From Aeromonas fluvialis (lineage in GTDB: Bacteria > Pseudomonadota > Gammaproteobacteria > Enterobacterales > Aeromonadaceae), in NCBI RefSeq assembly GCF_000819885.1, contig NZ_CDBO01000037.1, positions 1-36,237 of the forward strand: a stretch of 36,237 bases of DNA, given 5' to 3'. A program made the position numbers and the translations under genes. Shown here piece by piece: positions 25,458 to 33,659 of this stretch (within the stretch, counting starts at the first letter, position 1; each line of letters opens with the position of its first letter). The notes under the pieces were generated by a model. It worked only from the letters and a program-made list of their open reading frames with translations, was not told the origin of the DNA and did no database searches.

Positions 25458-27122
25458 ATGACGATACTGCTGCTCGAAGAGGATCACCTGCTCCGTAGCG
25501 CCATCACCCGGGAACTGACCGAACAGGGTGTGCCCGCCGACCGGATCCACTACCACAGCCATCCAAACCAAGAGCGCAGTGGCCTGCTGGCCCTGCTGCA
25601 ACAGCACGCCTTCGACGCCATCATCTGTCAGCAGGACAAACAGCAGGGCCTTGAAGGTGCCCGGCTGCTGCATGAAGCGCACTATCTTGGCCTGCTGCAA
25701 CCCGGTTGCGTATTGCTGCTGCTCGATGCGGACCAGAGCGAGCAGGAGTTTCTCCCCTCGGATCTCTACCTCTCCCTCTATCTGCCTCTCCCCTTCATGA
25801 CCCAACAGCTCACCACGGTGCTCGGCCAGCTGATGAAGTTAAGCCGCCTGACCCGCACGCTGGCCGCCCCCATCTTGCTGCGGGAGTGGCAACTGGCTAC
25901 CGCCCTGTGCGAAGACCTGCTGTTTCAACGGGAGAATCGCTCGCTGACCCCCTGGCTGGATCGGCTCAAGGGCTACCTGCTGCTGCAATCGGCCGAGCGG
26001 GTCACCGCCGCCCAGCACTATGCCCTCTGTGCCAACGAGTATCAGGCGAGCTGGCCAAGGGCCGGGCTCTTCTACGCCATGCTGGGGCTCGGCAAATTGC
26101 AAAGCGCCCAGACCGACTTGCAGCGCCATCAGGCCAGCGTCTCGATGGCCACCCGGCTGGAGCTGCAACTCGCCAGCCAGCTGCATCAGCATCACTGGCT
26201 GGCGGCGTGGGAGACCATGGGAGAGCTGCTGCAGATCCGCCCCCATCAGCCGCGCTGGCATCAGCTGGCGATGTTGCTCGGGCTGGTCCTGCAAGATGAA
26301 GAGAAGGTGCTGGAGCAGGCCAACAGCCTGACCCTGCGCCACTTCAGCGAGCAGCGTGTCCGCCTCGCCATCGACAGCTTCATGCTCAATGCCAGTCTGG
26401 CGGTGTTGTGGCACGCCCCCTCCAGCAACCGGATCCACTCCCTGCAACAGGAGTGGGAGCACCTCAAACGCACCGTCCACCTGCAACCCCACGAATATGA
26501 GCTGCTGCAGGCGTTGATGCTGGGGTTGGATTACCGCTTCGACGAGTCGCTGATCCTGATTGCCCACCACCAGCCGGATGAGGGGAGCGACAACCACCTC
26601 ACCCTGCTGCTCGGCTTTGCGGTCAGCCAGTTTTGCGGTTTGCCCCATCACGCCCAGCGCTACCTGACCCAGCTGACCCAATACCGCGTCAAGGTGGCGC
26701 CCCACCCGCTCACCCGCCAGCTGTTCCACCATCTGGTGGCCGAGCTGGGCCAACGCCTGAAGGCGAGAGAGCAGCGGCTGAGCGAACTGCGCCAGCTGCG
26801 CCACAAGTCGATGCAGGCCAGCCAGTATCAGACTGCCTTGCAAGCAGGCTTGCAGCTGTTGGAGGAGTTCCCCGCCCTGCCCAGCGACGCCTGGCAACTG
26901 CTGGAGCTGTTGCAACACTGCTGGCCAGCGGGCATGGCCGCCCCCAGGGTGGCGCTGCTGGTCGATACCCTGGAGCGGCGCCTCAATCACAGCCCCGCGT
27001 TTCTCGATCAACATGCCCGGCAGTACCAGCGCACCCTACAGGAGATCCGCACCCACCTGCAGCCGCACCTCTCCGGCAGCAGTCCCTCCGGCCTTATCGA
27101 GGGGCGACCCGAGTCGTCGTGA
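25458..27122 (+). CDS. TPR-rich protein with a degenerate response-regulator receiver domain
   Basis: A 554-residue cytoplasmic protein. Residues 1-120 have the receiver fold pattern: TILLLEEDH supplies the acidic cluster E7-E8-D9, and FDAIICQQD is the third strand. The phosphorylatable aspartate of that strand is replaced by glutamine (Q58), and the usual Lys-Pro near the end is Leu-Pro. It therefore cannot be phosphorylated in the normal way. Residues from about 125 to 540 are helical and resemble tetratricopeptide repeats (WLAAWETMGELLQIRPHQPR is one unit). Such receiver-TPR proteins probably act as scaffolds or signal adaptors. AAAGGA lies before the ATG. A strong terminator follows. Confidence 0.75.
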   Translation: MTILLLEEDHLLRSAITRELTEQGVPADRIHYHSHPNQERSGLLALLQQHAFDAIICQQDKQQGLEGARLLHEAHYLGLLQPGCVLLLLDADQSEQEFLPSDLYLSLYLPLPFMTQQLTTVLGQLMKLSRLTRTLAAPILLREWQLATALCEDLLFQRENRSLTPWLDRLKGYLLLQSAERVTAAQHYALCANEYQASWPRAGLFYAMLGLGKLQSAQTDLQRHQASVSMATRLELQLASQLHQHHWLAAWETMGELLQIRPHQPRWHQLAMLLGLVLQDEEKVLEQANSLTLRHFSEQRVRLAIDSFMLNASLAVLWHAPSSNRIHSLQQEWEHLKRTVHLQPHEYELLQALMLGLDYRFDESLILIAHHQPDEGSDNHLTLLLGFAVSQFCGLPHHAQRYLTQLTQYRVKVAPHPLTRQLFHHLVAELGQRLKAREQRLSELRQLRHKSMQASQYQTALQAGLQLLEEFPALPSDAWQLLELLQHCWPAGMAAPRVALLVDTLERRLNHSPAFLDQHARQYQRTLQEIRTHLQPHLSGSSPSGLIEGRPESS

Positions 27123-27162
27123 GCCAAACAGCACACAGACCGGCGGCGTCAGTTGAGCTCAA

Positions 27163-27198
27163 ATAGAGAGAGGGGAGCCTTGGCTCCCCTCTCTCTAT
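27163..27198. terminator. Bidirectional terminator between TPR gene and CBS gene
   Basis: AGAGAGAGGGGAGCC and GGCTCCCCTCTCTCT form a perfect 15-bp stem separated by TT, extended by two A-T pairs. It lies between convergent genes. Confidence 0.88.
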
Positions 27199-27236
27199 AT
27201 TGGTTTTCTGTCAGCTGATGGCGATGAGCGTCGGGC

Positions 27237-27650
27237 TCAAGCCAGCGCGTCACTATCCAGCGCCGCCTTGAGAAAATCTTTCCAGCTGATGATGCCGACC
27301 AGGGCGCCATTTTCCAGCACCGGCAGGCAAGATACCCCCTTCTCCAGCATCAGCTTGACGCCGTCGCGCACAGTGAGATGGGGGGCGATGGTAACGGGGT
27401 GACGACTCATGATCTGATGGGCCCGCTTGGTGAGGGTTTCGGTGTCACGGCTCATCTCGGCTTCGGAGTCGAGATAGGGGCTGATGGCGCGGAACAGATC
27501 CCGATCCGAGATGACCCCTACCAGCTCATCCTCTTCCAGCACCAGCAGGTGGCGGAAGTGAGCCCGCTCGAAGATATCCTTGATGACACTGAGTCGATCA
27601 TCCATTGAAACGGTGGCGATCCGGGTCGTCATAATATCCCTGATATGCAT
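27237..27650 (-). CDS. CBS-domain pair protein
   Basis: A 137-residue cytoplasmic protein consisting of two CBS domains (about 1-60 and 75-132) and nothing else. Repeated marks are IRDIMTTRIATVSMDD and AHQIMSRHPVTIAPHLTVRD, each ending in a strand-helix ...LVGVISDRDL or ...LVGIISWKDF. Such stand-alone pairs bind adenine nucleotides and sense energy state; no partner is visible here. GGAGG lies 6 bases before the ATG. It is divergent from yheS. Confidence 0.9.
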   Translation of the reverse strand: MHIRDIMTTRIATVSMDDRLSVIKDIFERAHFRHLLVLEEDELVGVISDRDLFRAISPYLDSEAEMSRDTETLTKRAHQIMSRHPVTIAPHLTVRDGVKLMLEKGVSCLPVLENGALVGIISWKDFLKAALDSDALA

Positions 27651-27804
27651 GCTAACCTCCGGTATCCGAACTGGTTTCTCTGTTATGGCATGTTTTTGCA
27701 GCGCCAGCCAGTGGCCAGCCCTTCGCTACAGTGCAAATCTGTGTCATTTCACGTAAGATCCGCGCCAGTTTTTCTCCTCCATTTTGAGCAAGCAGATCCC
27801 ACCC

Positions 27805-29715
27805 ATGATAGTTGCCAGTCAAATCGAACTGATCCGCGGCGGCCGCAAGCTGCTGGACAACGCCTCCGCCACCATTCACCCCGGTCACAAAGTGGGTCTA
27901 GTGGGCAAAAATGGCTGTGGCAAGTCCACCTTTTTTGCACTGGTACGGGGGGAGCTGGCCATCGACAGCGGCACCTTCAGCCTGCCCGCTGGCTGGCAGA
28001 TCGCAGGTGTCGCGCAGGAGACCCCGGCGCTCGACTGCTCCGCGCTCGAGTATGTGATCGACGGCGACAAGGAGTTCCGCTCGCTGGAAGCTCAGCTGGT
28101 ACAGGCCGAGCAGGATGACAATGGCCTGTTGGTGGCCGAGCTGCACGGTCGCCTCGATACCATCGGCGCTTACAGCATTCGCGCCCGCGCGGCCGAATTG
28201 CTGCACGGCCTCGGTTTCAGCGACGATCAGCTCGCCTCGCCGGTGCGCAGCTTCTCCGGTGGCTGGCGCATGCGTCTCAATCTCGCCCAGGCGCTGCTCT
28301 GCCGCTCCGATCTGCTGCTGCTGGATGAACCGACCAACCACCTGGATCTCGATGCCGTCATCTGGCTGGAGAAGTGGCTCAAGGGCTATCAGGGCACGCT
28401 GGTGCTTATTTCTCACGACCGAGATTTCCTCGATTCGGTCATCAGCCGCATCATCCATATCGAGAACGGCAAGCTCAACGAATACACCGGCGGCTACTCC
28501 GACTTCGAACTGCAGCGCGCCGAGCAGCTGGCCCAGCAGCAGTCGATGTACGAGAAGCAGCAGCGGGAGATGTCCCACATGCAGGCGTATGTGGATCGCT
28601 TCCGCTACAAGGCCTCCAAGGCCCGTCAGGCCCAGAGCCGCCTGAAAGCCATGGAGCGGATGGAGAAGATCCTGCCCGCCCACGCCGACTCCGAATTCAG
28701 CTTCGAGTTTCGCGAGCCGTCGGCCCTGCCGACCCCGCTGATCGCCATGGAGAACCTCTCTGCCGGTTACGGTGACAAGGTGATCCTGGAGAAGATCAAA
28801 CTCAATCTGGTACCGGGTTCCCGTATCGGTCTGCTCGGCCGCAACGGCGCCGGTAAATCCACCTTTATCAAGATGTTGTCAGGCTCCAACCCGCCGCTGT
28901 CGGGCAAGCTGGAGGTGAGCGCCGGGGTGAGCATCGGCTACTTCGCCCAGCATCAGCTGGAGACCCTGCGTCTCGACGATACCCCGCTCGATCATCTGGC
29001 CCGCCTCGCGCCGGACAAGACCGAGCAGGAGCTGCGCAACTATCTGGGCAGCTTCGGTTTTCACGGTGACAAGGCGCTCGACAAGGTAGCTCCCTTCTCC
29101 GGCGGTGAAAAAGCGCGGCTGGTGCTGGCGCTGATCACCTGGCAAAAGCCCAACCTCTTGCTGCTCGATGAACCGACCAACCACCTGGATCTGGAGATGC
29201 GCCACGCCCTCACCATGGCGCTGCAAGGCTTCGAAGGGGCCATGGTAGTGGTCTCCCACGACCGGCACCTGCTGCGTACCACCACAGATGACTTCTATCT
29301 GGTCCACGGTGGCCGGGTCGAGCCGTTCGACGGCGATCTGGACGACTACCACAAGTGGCTCAGCGAGCAGGAGAAAGAGGCCAACGCCAAACCGGCGGAT
29401 GGCCCTGTCTCTGCCAACTCGGCGGTGGCACGCAAGGATCAGAAACGGCTCGAGGCCCAGTTTCGCCAGCAGACCCGTCCCCTGCGCCAGAAGCTCGAAA
29501 AACTCGAAGCGAGCATGGAGAAGCTGCAAGGCAAGCTCGGCGACATCGAGAGCCAGCTGGCCGACCCCGCCATCTACGAAGAGAGCGCTAAAACCAAGCT
29601 CTCTGAGCTGCTCAAATCCCAGGGCCCCCTCAAGGAGCAGCTGGAGAACGTCGAGCTGGAGTGGATGAGCCTCTGTGAAGAGCTGGAAACCATGGAGCAA
29701 GCCTTCTTTGCGTGA
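27805..29715 (+). CDS. yheS: ABC-F family ATPase YheS
   Basis: A 636-residue cytoplasmic protein with two ABC ATPase domains and no membrane part. ABC-F proteins bind the ribosomal E site and help resolve stalled translation. First domain: Walker A GKNGCGKST at 34-42, signature FSGGWRMRLNLAQALL, Walker B LLLLDEPTNHLDLDA. A linker with a charged helix follows, then the second domain: GRNGAGKST, FSGGEKARLVLAL and LLLDEPTNHLDLEM. The C-terminal extension is a coiled coil (QKLEKLEASMEKLQGKLGDI). The ATG at 27805 aligns with E. coli YheS; an upstream in-frame TTG adds seven unlikely residues. No strong ribosome site is seen. Confidence 0.95.
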   Translation: MIVASQIELIRGGRKLLDNASATIHPGHKVGLVGKNGCGKSTFFALVRGELAIDSGTFSLPAGWQIAGVAQETPALDCSALEYVIDGDKEFRSLEAQLVQAEQDDNGLLVAELHGRLDTIGAYSIRARAAELLHGLGFSDDQLASPVRSFSGGWRMRLNLAQALLCRSDLLLLDEPTNHLDLDAVIWLEKWLKGYQGTLVLISHDRDFLDSVISRIIHIENGKLNEYTGGYSDFELQRAEQLAQQQSMYEKQQREMSHMQAYVDRFRYKASKARQAQSRLKAMERMEKILPAHADSEFSFEFREPSALPTPLIAMENLSAGYGDKVILEKIKLNLVPGSRIGLLGRNGAGKSTFIKMLSGSNPPLSGKLEVSAGVSIGYFAQHQLETLRLDDTPLDHLARLAPDKTEQELRNYLGSFGFHGDKALDKVAPFSGGEKARLVLALITWQKPNLLLLDEPTNHLDLEMRHALTMALQGFEGAMVVVSHDRHLLRTTTDDFYLVHGGRVEPFDGDLDDYHKWLSEQEKEANAKPADGPVSANSAVARKDQKRLEAQFRQQTRPLRQKLEKLEASMEKLQGKLGDIESQLADPAIYEESAKTKLSELLKSQGPLKEQLENVELEWMSLCEELETMEQAFFA

Positions 29716-30169
29716 CGAACAGCTGATGGCCAGCGAGCGGGTCGCGGTCCACGAATTGCCGACGCCGATCGGCTTCTGGCACTGGAGCGGCAAGGTCTAC
29801 GGTGAGCGCAGTCAGGATTGGCTCACCGTGCAGGCGCAGGGGGGCAACGTCAATCTGGCACTGCTGCTGCACCGACTCGATCAACTCGGCATCGTGGTCG
29901 ATCTCACCGACCTGCAACCGGCGCTGGTGCAGACCGAAGCGGTGCTGACCCCGTGGCGCGCCCTGCGCCAGAGCGCCAAGGCGCGGCAGGGCGAGCAGCA
30001 GTATCAGTCGATGCTGGCCCACGAACTGGAGCTGGAGCGGCTGCAACAGGGCGTCCTGTTGCAGACCCTGCGCAGCCTCTCCCTGTTTCGCGGCAACAGC
30101 CGCAATTTGTTGAACTATCTATCGTTACTGGGTGCCCAGCAGGGCCCCCTCAGAGATCTAATATGCTGA
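29708..30169 (+). CDS. TIGR02444/DUF2390 family protein
   Basis: A 153-residue protein from the TTG at 29708, which has GGAG 10 bases upstream, or 147 residues from the ATG at 29726. The pattern GFWHWSGKVYGERSQDWLTV followed by NVNLALLLHRLDQLGI and PWRALRQSAK fits the DUF2390 family; function unknown. The last third is helical and rich in Gln/Leu. It overlaps yheS by 8 bases (if the TTG is used) and rlmJ by 7 bases. The three are thus read as one message, which suggests a role connected with ribosomes or translation. Confidence 0.8.
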   Translation: MRDEQLMASERVAVHELPTPIGFWHWSGKVYGERSQDWLTVQAQGGNVNLALLLHRLDQLGIVVDLTDLQPALVQTEAVLTPWRALRQSAKARQGEQQYQSMLAHELELERLQQGVLLQTLRSLSLFRGNSRNLLNYLSLLGAQQGPLRDLIC

Positions 30170-31017
30170 GCTACCGCCACGCCTTTCACGCCGGCAACCA
30201 TGCCGACGTGCTGAAACACGCCGTTCAGGCCCTGATCATCGAGTCCCTCAAGAAGAAGGAGAAACCCTTCATCGTGCTGGACACCCATGCCGGTGGCGGT
30301 CTCTACGATCTGCGCGGCGACTGGTCCCAGAAGAAGGCCGAGTATGCCGACGGCATCGGCCGCCTGTGGGACGAGCGGGCCCAGTGGTCTGCCATGGCCC
30401 CCTATCTGGGCGTCATCGAGGAGATGAACCAGAACGGTGAGCTGCACTACTACCCCGGCTCGCCGGAGCTCTCCCGTCGCCTCGCCCGCCAGCAGGACAA
30501 GCTGGCGCTGATGGAGCTGCACAACAACGAAGTGGACGATCTGCGCGCCAACATGGGTTATGACCCCCGCGTGGCCGTGCACCACCGTGACGGCTTCGAG
30601 GGGCTGATCGCCCTGCTGCCGCCCACCCCGCGCCGCGGGCTGGTGCTGATCGACCCGCCCTATGAGCTCAAAGAAGATTACTTCGCCGTGGTCGACACCC
30701 TTAAAAAGGCGCAGAAGCGCTGGGCGACCGGCATCTACGCCCTCTGGTATCCCATCCTCGGGCAGGAGGCGGACAAATCCCGCGACATGCTGCGCGCCAT
30801 CAAGCGCGAGAACTTCGGCAACGTGCTGGTGGCAGAGCTGGAAGTGGCCGGTCAGACTGCCGACTGGGGTATGAACGGCTCAGGCATGCTGATCATCAGC
30901 CCGCCCTGGATGCTGGACGAGCAGATAGAAGCCTTCCTCAAACCCCTCTGTGCCAAGCTGGCGCAGGGCGCTGGCGCCCAGTACAAGGTAGAGTGGCTCA
31001 ACAAGGCGGAGGATTAA
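30163..31017 (+). CDS. rlmJ: 23S rRNA (adenine(2030)-N6)-methyltransferase RlmJ
   Basis: A 284-residue cytoplasmic SAM-dependent enzyme that methylates A2030 of 23S rRNA. It opens with the family mark MLSYRHAFHAGNHADVLKH. The SAM site is VLDTHAGGGLYDL and the catalytic motif IV is DPPYE (D164). The C-terminal block GMNGSGMLIISPPW is typical. Its ATG lies inside the end of the DUF2390 gene. Confidence 0.95.
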   Translation: MLSYRHAFHAGNHADVLKHAVQALIIESLKKKEKPFIVLDTHAGGGLYDLRGDWSQKKAEYADGIGRLWDERAQWSAMAPYLGVIEEMNQNGELHYYPGSPELSRRLARQQDKLALMELHNNEVDDLRANMGYDPRVAVHHRDGFEGLIALLPPTPRRGLVLIDPPYELKEDYFAVVDTLKKAQKRWATGIYALWYPILGQEADKSRDMLRAIKRENFGNVLVAELEVAGQTADWGMNGSGMLIISPPWMLDEQIEAFLKPLCAKLAQGAGAQYKVEWLNKAED

Positions 31018-31052
31018 TCCTCCGCCCCACAGTGACCACAAAGTTGAAACGC

Positions 31053-31075
31053 AAAAGCCCCATCACGGGGCTTTT
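31053..31075 (+). terminator. Terminator after rlmJ
   Basis: AAAGCCCC-ATCAC-GGGGCTTT followed by TTCTCT, 35 bases after the rlmJ stop. Confidence 0.85.
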
Positions 31076-31224
31076 TCTCTTGGTGCCGCTGCATGCCAGC
31101 CGGGTAGCCAGTTCGGGCTGGCAGATCCCGTTTCAGCGCAAACAACAATAGGGCCAGCAGGCCAAAGGGCGGCAACAGGTAGCTGCATCTTCTTTGATAG
31201 GTTCTCTCTATCCCCACAATAGAT

Positions 31225-31243
31225 GATAATGATTTTCATTTAG
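31225..31243. promoter_or_regulatory. Fur box candidate before the DUF2061 gene
   Basis: GATAATGATTTTCATTTAG matches the 19-base Fur consensus at 14 positions, with the left half GATAATGAT perfect. It lies 48 bases before the DUF2061 start, at promoter distance. It suggests repression by iron-loaded Fur. Confidence 0.6.
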
Positions 31244-31290
31244 AGCAAATCTGGTAGATACTCTCATCATCAACAGAGGGAGCCGCCATC

Positions 31291-31656
31291 ATGGAAAAGA
31301 CCATCAGCTTTGCCATCCTGCACTTCGGTGTCGCCTTTACCGTGGCCTACCTGCTGACCGGTGAGCTGCTGACCGCCAGCCTGATCGCCCTGATCGAGCC
31401 CGCCGTCAACACGGTCGCCTTCTACTTTCATGACCTTGGCTGGCACAAGCTCAAACCAAACCACAGCCTGCAGGCCAAGACCAGCAGCTTCGCGCTGGTG
31501 CACTTCAGCGTCGCCTTCGGGGTTGCCTTCCTGCTGAGCGGCGAGCTGCTCACCGGTGGTGTGATGGCGATGATCGAACCGGCCATCAATACCGTGGTGT
31601 TTTTCTTCCACGAGCGGTTGTGGCGTGCCCGCAGTCAGCAACTGGCGCTGGCCTGA
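31291..31656 (+). CDS. DUF2061 membrane protein with an internal duplication
   Basis: A 121-residue inner-membrane protein made of two copies of a segment of about 52 residues (about 3-54 and 63-114). Each copy reads KT-x-SFA, HF-x-VAF-x-VA-x-LL-x-GELLT, then IEPA-x-NTV-x-F-x-FH, giving about four membrane segments in all. The fold belongs to DUF2061 (PF09834); function unknown. A GAGGGAG site precedes the ATG. A Fur-like box upstream hints at induction under low iron. Confidence 0.88.
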   Translation: MEKTISFAILHFGVAFTVAYLLTGELLTASLIALIEPAVNTVAFYFHDLGWHKLKPNHSLQAKTSSFALVHFSVAFGVAFLLSGELLTGGVMAMIEPAINTVVFFFHERLWRARSQQLALA

Positions 31657-31696
31657 TCAACCGGGCAACCCGCCTCCCCCCTTTATCGCGGCCACA

Positions 31697-31733
31697 AAAA
31701 ACCCGACATTCCGGCCAGGAGTGTCGGGTTTTT
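31697..31733. terminator. Terminator after the DUF2061 gene
   Basis: AAAAACCCGACA and TGTCGGGTTTTT form a perfect 12-bp stem around a 13-base loop, ending in T-run. Confidence 0.85.
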
Positions 31734-31844
31734 CCGTTTGGCAGCCATTCAGCAGTGCAAGTGCGCTCGGCTCCCCTGCTGCATTGCCCAGTAGAGTGTG
31801 CTGTAGTAGACAGATATTGCCCTCCTCATTGCTGGAATCTATCG

Positions 31845-32444
31845 ATGAACAAGACCTTGCTTGCCGCCCTGCTGTTTGCCCCTCTGCTGGCCAGCGCCGC
31901 AACCCCCTCCTTTGACTGCACCAAAGCGTCCGGGTCGGTCGAAAACCTGATCTGCCAGGATGCCGGACTTGCCGCCCTTGATAACGAACTGGCGGCACTC
32001 TACCCCAAGGCGATTGCCCAGCTCTCTGCAGAGCAGCTCAAGACCGAGCGAGCCATGCAGCGCGGCTGGATCAAGGGGCGTAACGACTGCTGGAAGAGCG
32101 AAGACGTGCGCCAGTGTGTCGATGATAACTACACATTACGGATCGCCGAGCTGCAGGTCACCGGTGGCCAACTGATGGTACCGGATCCGGTCTTTTACCG
32201 CTGTGGCGACCAGCTGACACTGGAAAGCTATTTCTATCGGGATGCCAAGATCCCGGTGGCGGTGCTGAACATCAGCGAAGGCAACAAACCGCCACAACAG
32301 CTCCTCACCTATCTCAAACCAAGCGGCAGCGGCGCCCGCTATGAGGGGCAGAATATCAGCCTGTTTACCAAGGGGGATGAAGCCATGCTGGAGCGTTACG
32401 GCCAGCCAACCCTCACCTGCATGGAAAATCCAACCAAGAGCTGA
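31845..32444 (+). CDS. Two-domain lysozyme inhibitor (LprI/DUF1311 + MliC)
   Basis: A 199-residue periplasmic protein. The signal peptide is MNKTLLAALLFAPLLASAA. Residues about 24-105 form a DUF1311/LprI-type domain with four cysteines (SFDCTKA, NLICQDA, NDCWKS, RQCVDD). Residues about 115-195 form an MliC-type domain: YRCGDQLTLESYF at its start, SGSGARYEGQNISLFTKGDE in the middle and LTCM at the end. In MliC the SGARY loop and the Lys of the KGD region plug the lysozyme active site. The protein should thus protect murein from host C-type lysozyme. It lacks a lipobox, unlike MliC itself. ATG at 31845 with GGA upstream. Confidence 0.85.
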   Translation: MNKTLLAALLFAPLLASAATPSFDCTKASGSVENLICQDAGLAALDNELAALYPKAIAQLSAEQLKTERAMQRGWIKGRNDCWKSEDVRQCVDDNYTLRIAELQVTGGQLMVPDPVFYRCGDQLTLESYFYRDAKIPVAVLNISEGNKPPQQLLTYLKPSGSGARYEGQNISLFTKGDEAMLERYGQPTLTCMENPTKS

Positions 32445-32483
32445 GGCTGACTGGGGCGGCTCGTCTTGCCGCCCCCACCTTGA

Positions 32484-33659
32484 CTAGATGGCGATATCCA
32501 GCGGTTTTCCTTCCCGCACAATCCGCAACTTGAGCGACCCCGGCTTGCCGGTGCTGAGCAGTTCACGCACCTTGTCGATCTCGAGGGGACGATAAGCCAC
32601 CCCGTTGATCTGCTCCAGCATGTCGCCATTGGCCAGACCATAGGGGGCCAGATCCCGTTCGTCGCTGTAGTAGACCTGCAGATGCTCGCCATCAAAACGC
32701 ACCCCGATATTGCGCAGGACTGGCGGCACTTTTCGCGCCAGGCTGTCGGCGTCGTAGCAGAGCATCATCCGCCCGGGCATGATCGCAAAGCGATTGAAGC
32801 GGTTAACAAAATCCAGCCCCAGACCATACTGCTCATTGCTGTTTTCCGACACGCGCAGCTCACCGAGCTGGCGCTCATCAAAGTGCAGGCCGGTGAGGAT
32901 ATGTTCACGCCCCTCCACCATGCCGCTGGCATCCACCCCTTTGCGTGGCATCGCATCTTCACCAGAGATCGCCTTCTGGCTCGCCATAAAGTCGATAAAG
33001 GCATGGTCGGCATAGCTCTGATCGGCCCCGGTATCCAAAGACATGCGCACGCTGCTCTCGCCGTGGGTCAGATAGACTGCCGGGGAGCTGTTGTAGCTGT
33101 CTTCATAGCCGATGCAACGCTCGAAGGTAGCTGCCGACGGTGCCGTCAGCGAAGCCGTGAGCTGATGCTGGTCGCGATCAAACACCCAGTTGAAACGGCG
33201 GATGGTGTCGATCCCGAGGATGCCATCGATACGGCTGCCGAGAGACTGGGAGAAAAGATCGAAATCAACGGTTGCCCACAGATCGCTGTCATCAATGGTG
33301 ACCGACCCCAGCGAGAAGGGCTGCGGCTCAACAAAGCCAAGCTGCTCGCTGCCCAGTTGGCTCGACACGCTGCTCACAGTGGCAAAATCAGCCTGATAGG
33401 CCCTGGGCAATTCGCTTAAGGTCAGCGCCTTGAAGCGGCTGGCCAGACGACGATCGATAAAGGTGATACTGGCCCCGGTATCGAGCAAAAACTGGTACTG
33501 CTCACCGGCGATGGTGACGGAGATCAGGGGGGCGCTTTCGTAATGCACGGTCAGCACCGGGCCGGGTGCATTGCGCTTGGTGGATGAATCCGGGGCTGTG
33601 CAGCCTTGGACGACGAACAGGGCCAACATGGCCAGCGCCACTTTGAACTGCGACTTCAT
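32484..33659 (-). CDS. Lipoprotein with two retropepsin-like domains and a PDZ domain
   Basis: A 391-residue protein; the ATG at 33659 has AAGGAG 4 bases upstream. The lipobox VVQGC puts lipidated Cys at residue 20. The first aspartic-protease half has FLLDTGASITFIDRR (Asp60) and IDGILGIDTIRRFN; the second has MSLDTGADQSYAD (Asp209) and GLGLDFVNRFN. Each half thus carries the catalytic D-T-G-A and the later G-x-D structural motif. The C-terminal 80 residues look like a PDZ domain (APYGLANGDMLEQINGVAY, LRIVREGKPL). It may be a single-chain periplasmic aspartic protease whose PDZ binds substrate tails. It is convergent with the lysozyme-inhibitor gene. Target unknown. Confidence 0.82.
   Translation of the reverse strand: MKSQFKVALAMLALFVVQGCTAPDSSTKRNAPGPVLTVHYESAPLISVTIAGEQYQFLLDTGASITFIDRRLASRFKALTLSELPRAYQADFATVSSVSSQLGSEQLGFVEPQPFSLGSVTIDDSDLWATVDFDLFSQSLGSRIDGILGIDTIRRFNWVFDRDQHQLTASLTAPSAATFERCIGYEDSYNSSPAVYLTHGESSVRMSLDTGADQSYADHAFIDFMASQKAISGEDAMPRKGVDASGMVEGREHILTGLHFDERQLGELRVSENSNEQYGLGLDFVNRFNRFAIMPGRMMLCYDADSLARKVPPVLRNIGVRFDGEHLQVYYSDERDLAPYGLANGDMLEQINGVAYRPLEIDKVRELLSTGKPGSLKLRIVREGKPLDIAI

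Noticed and set aside
27784..27804. TTG start giving seven extra residues on YheS
   Set aside because: Family proteins begin at the downstream ATG (MIV...), and no ribosome site supports the TTG.
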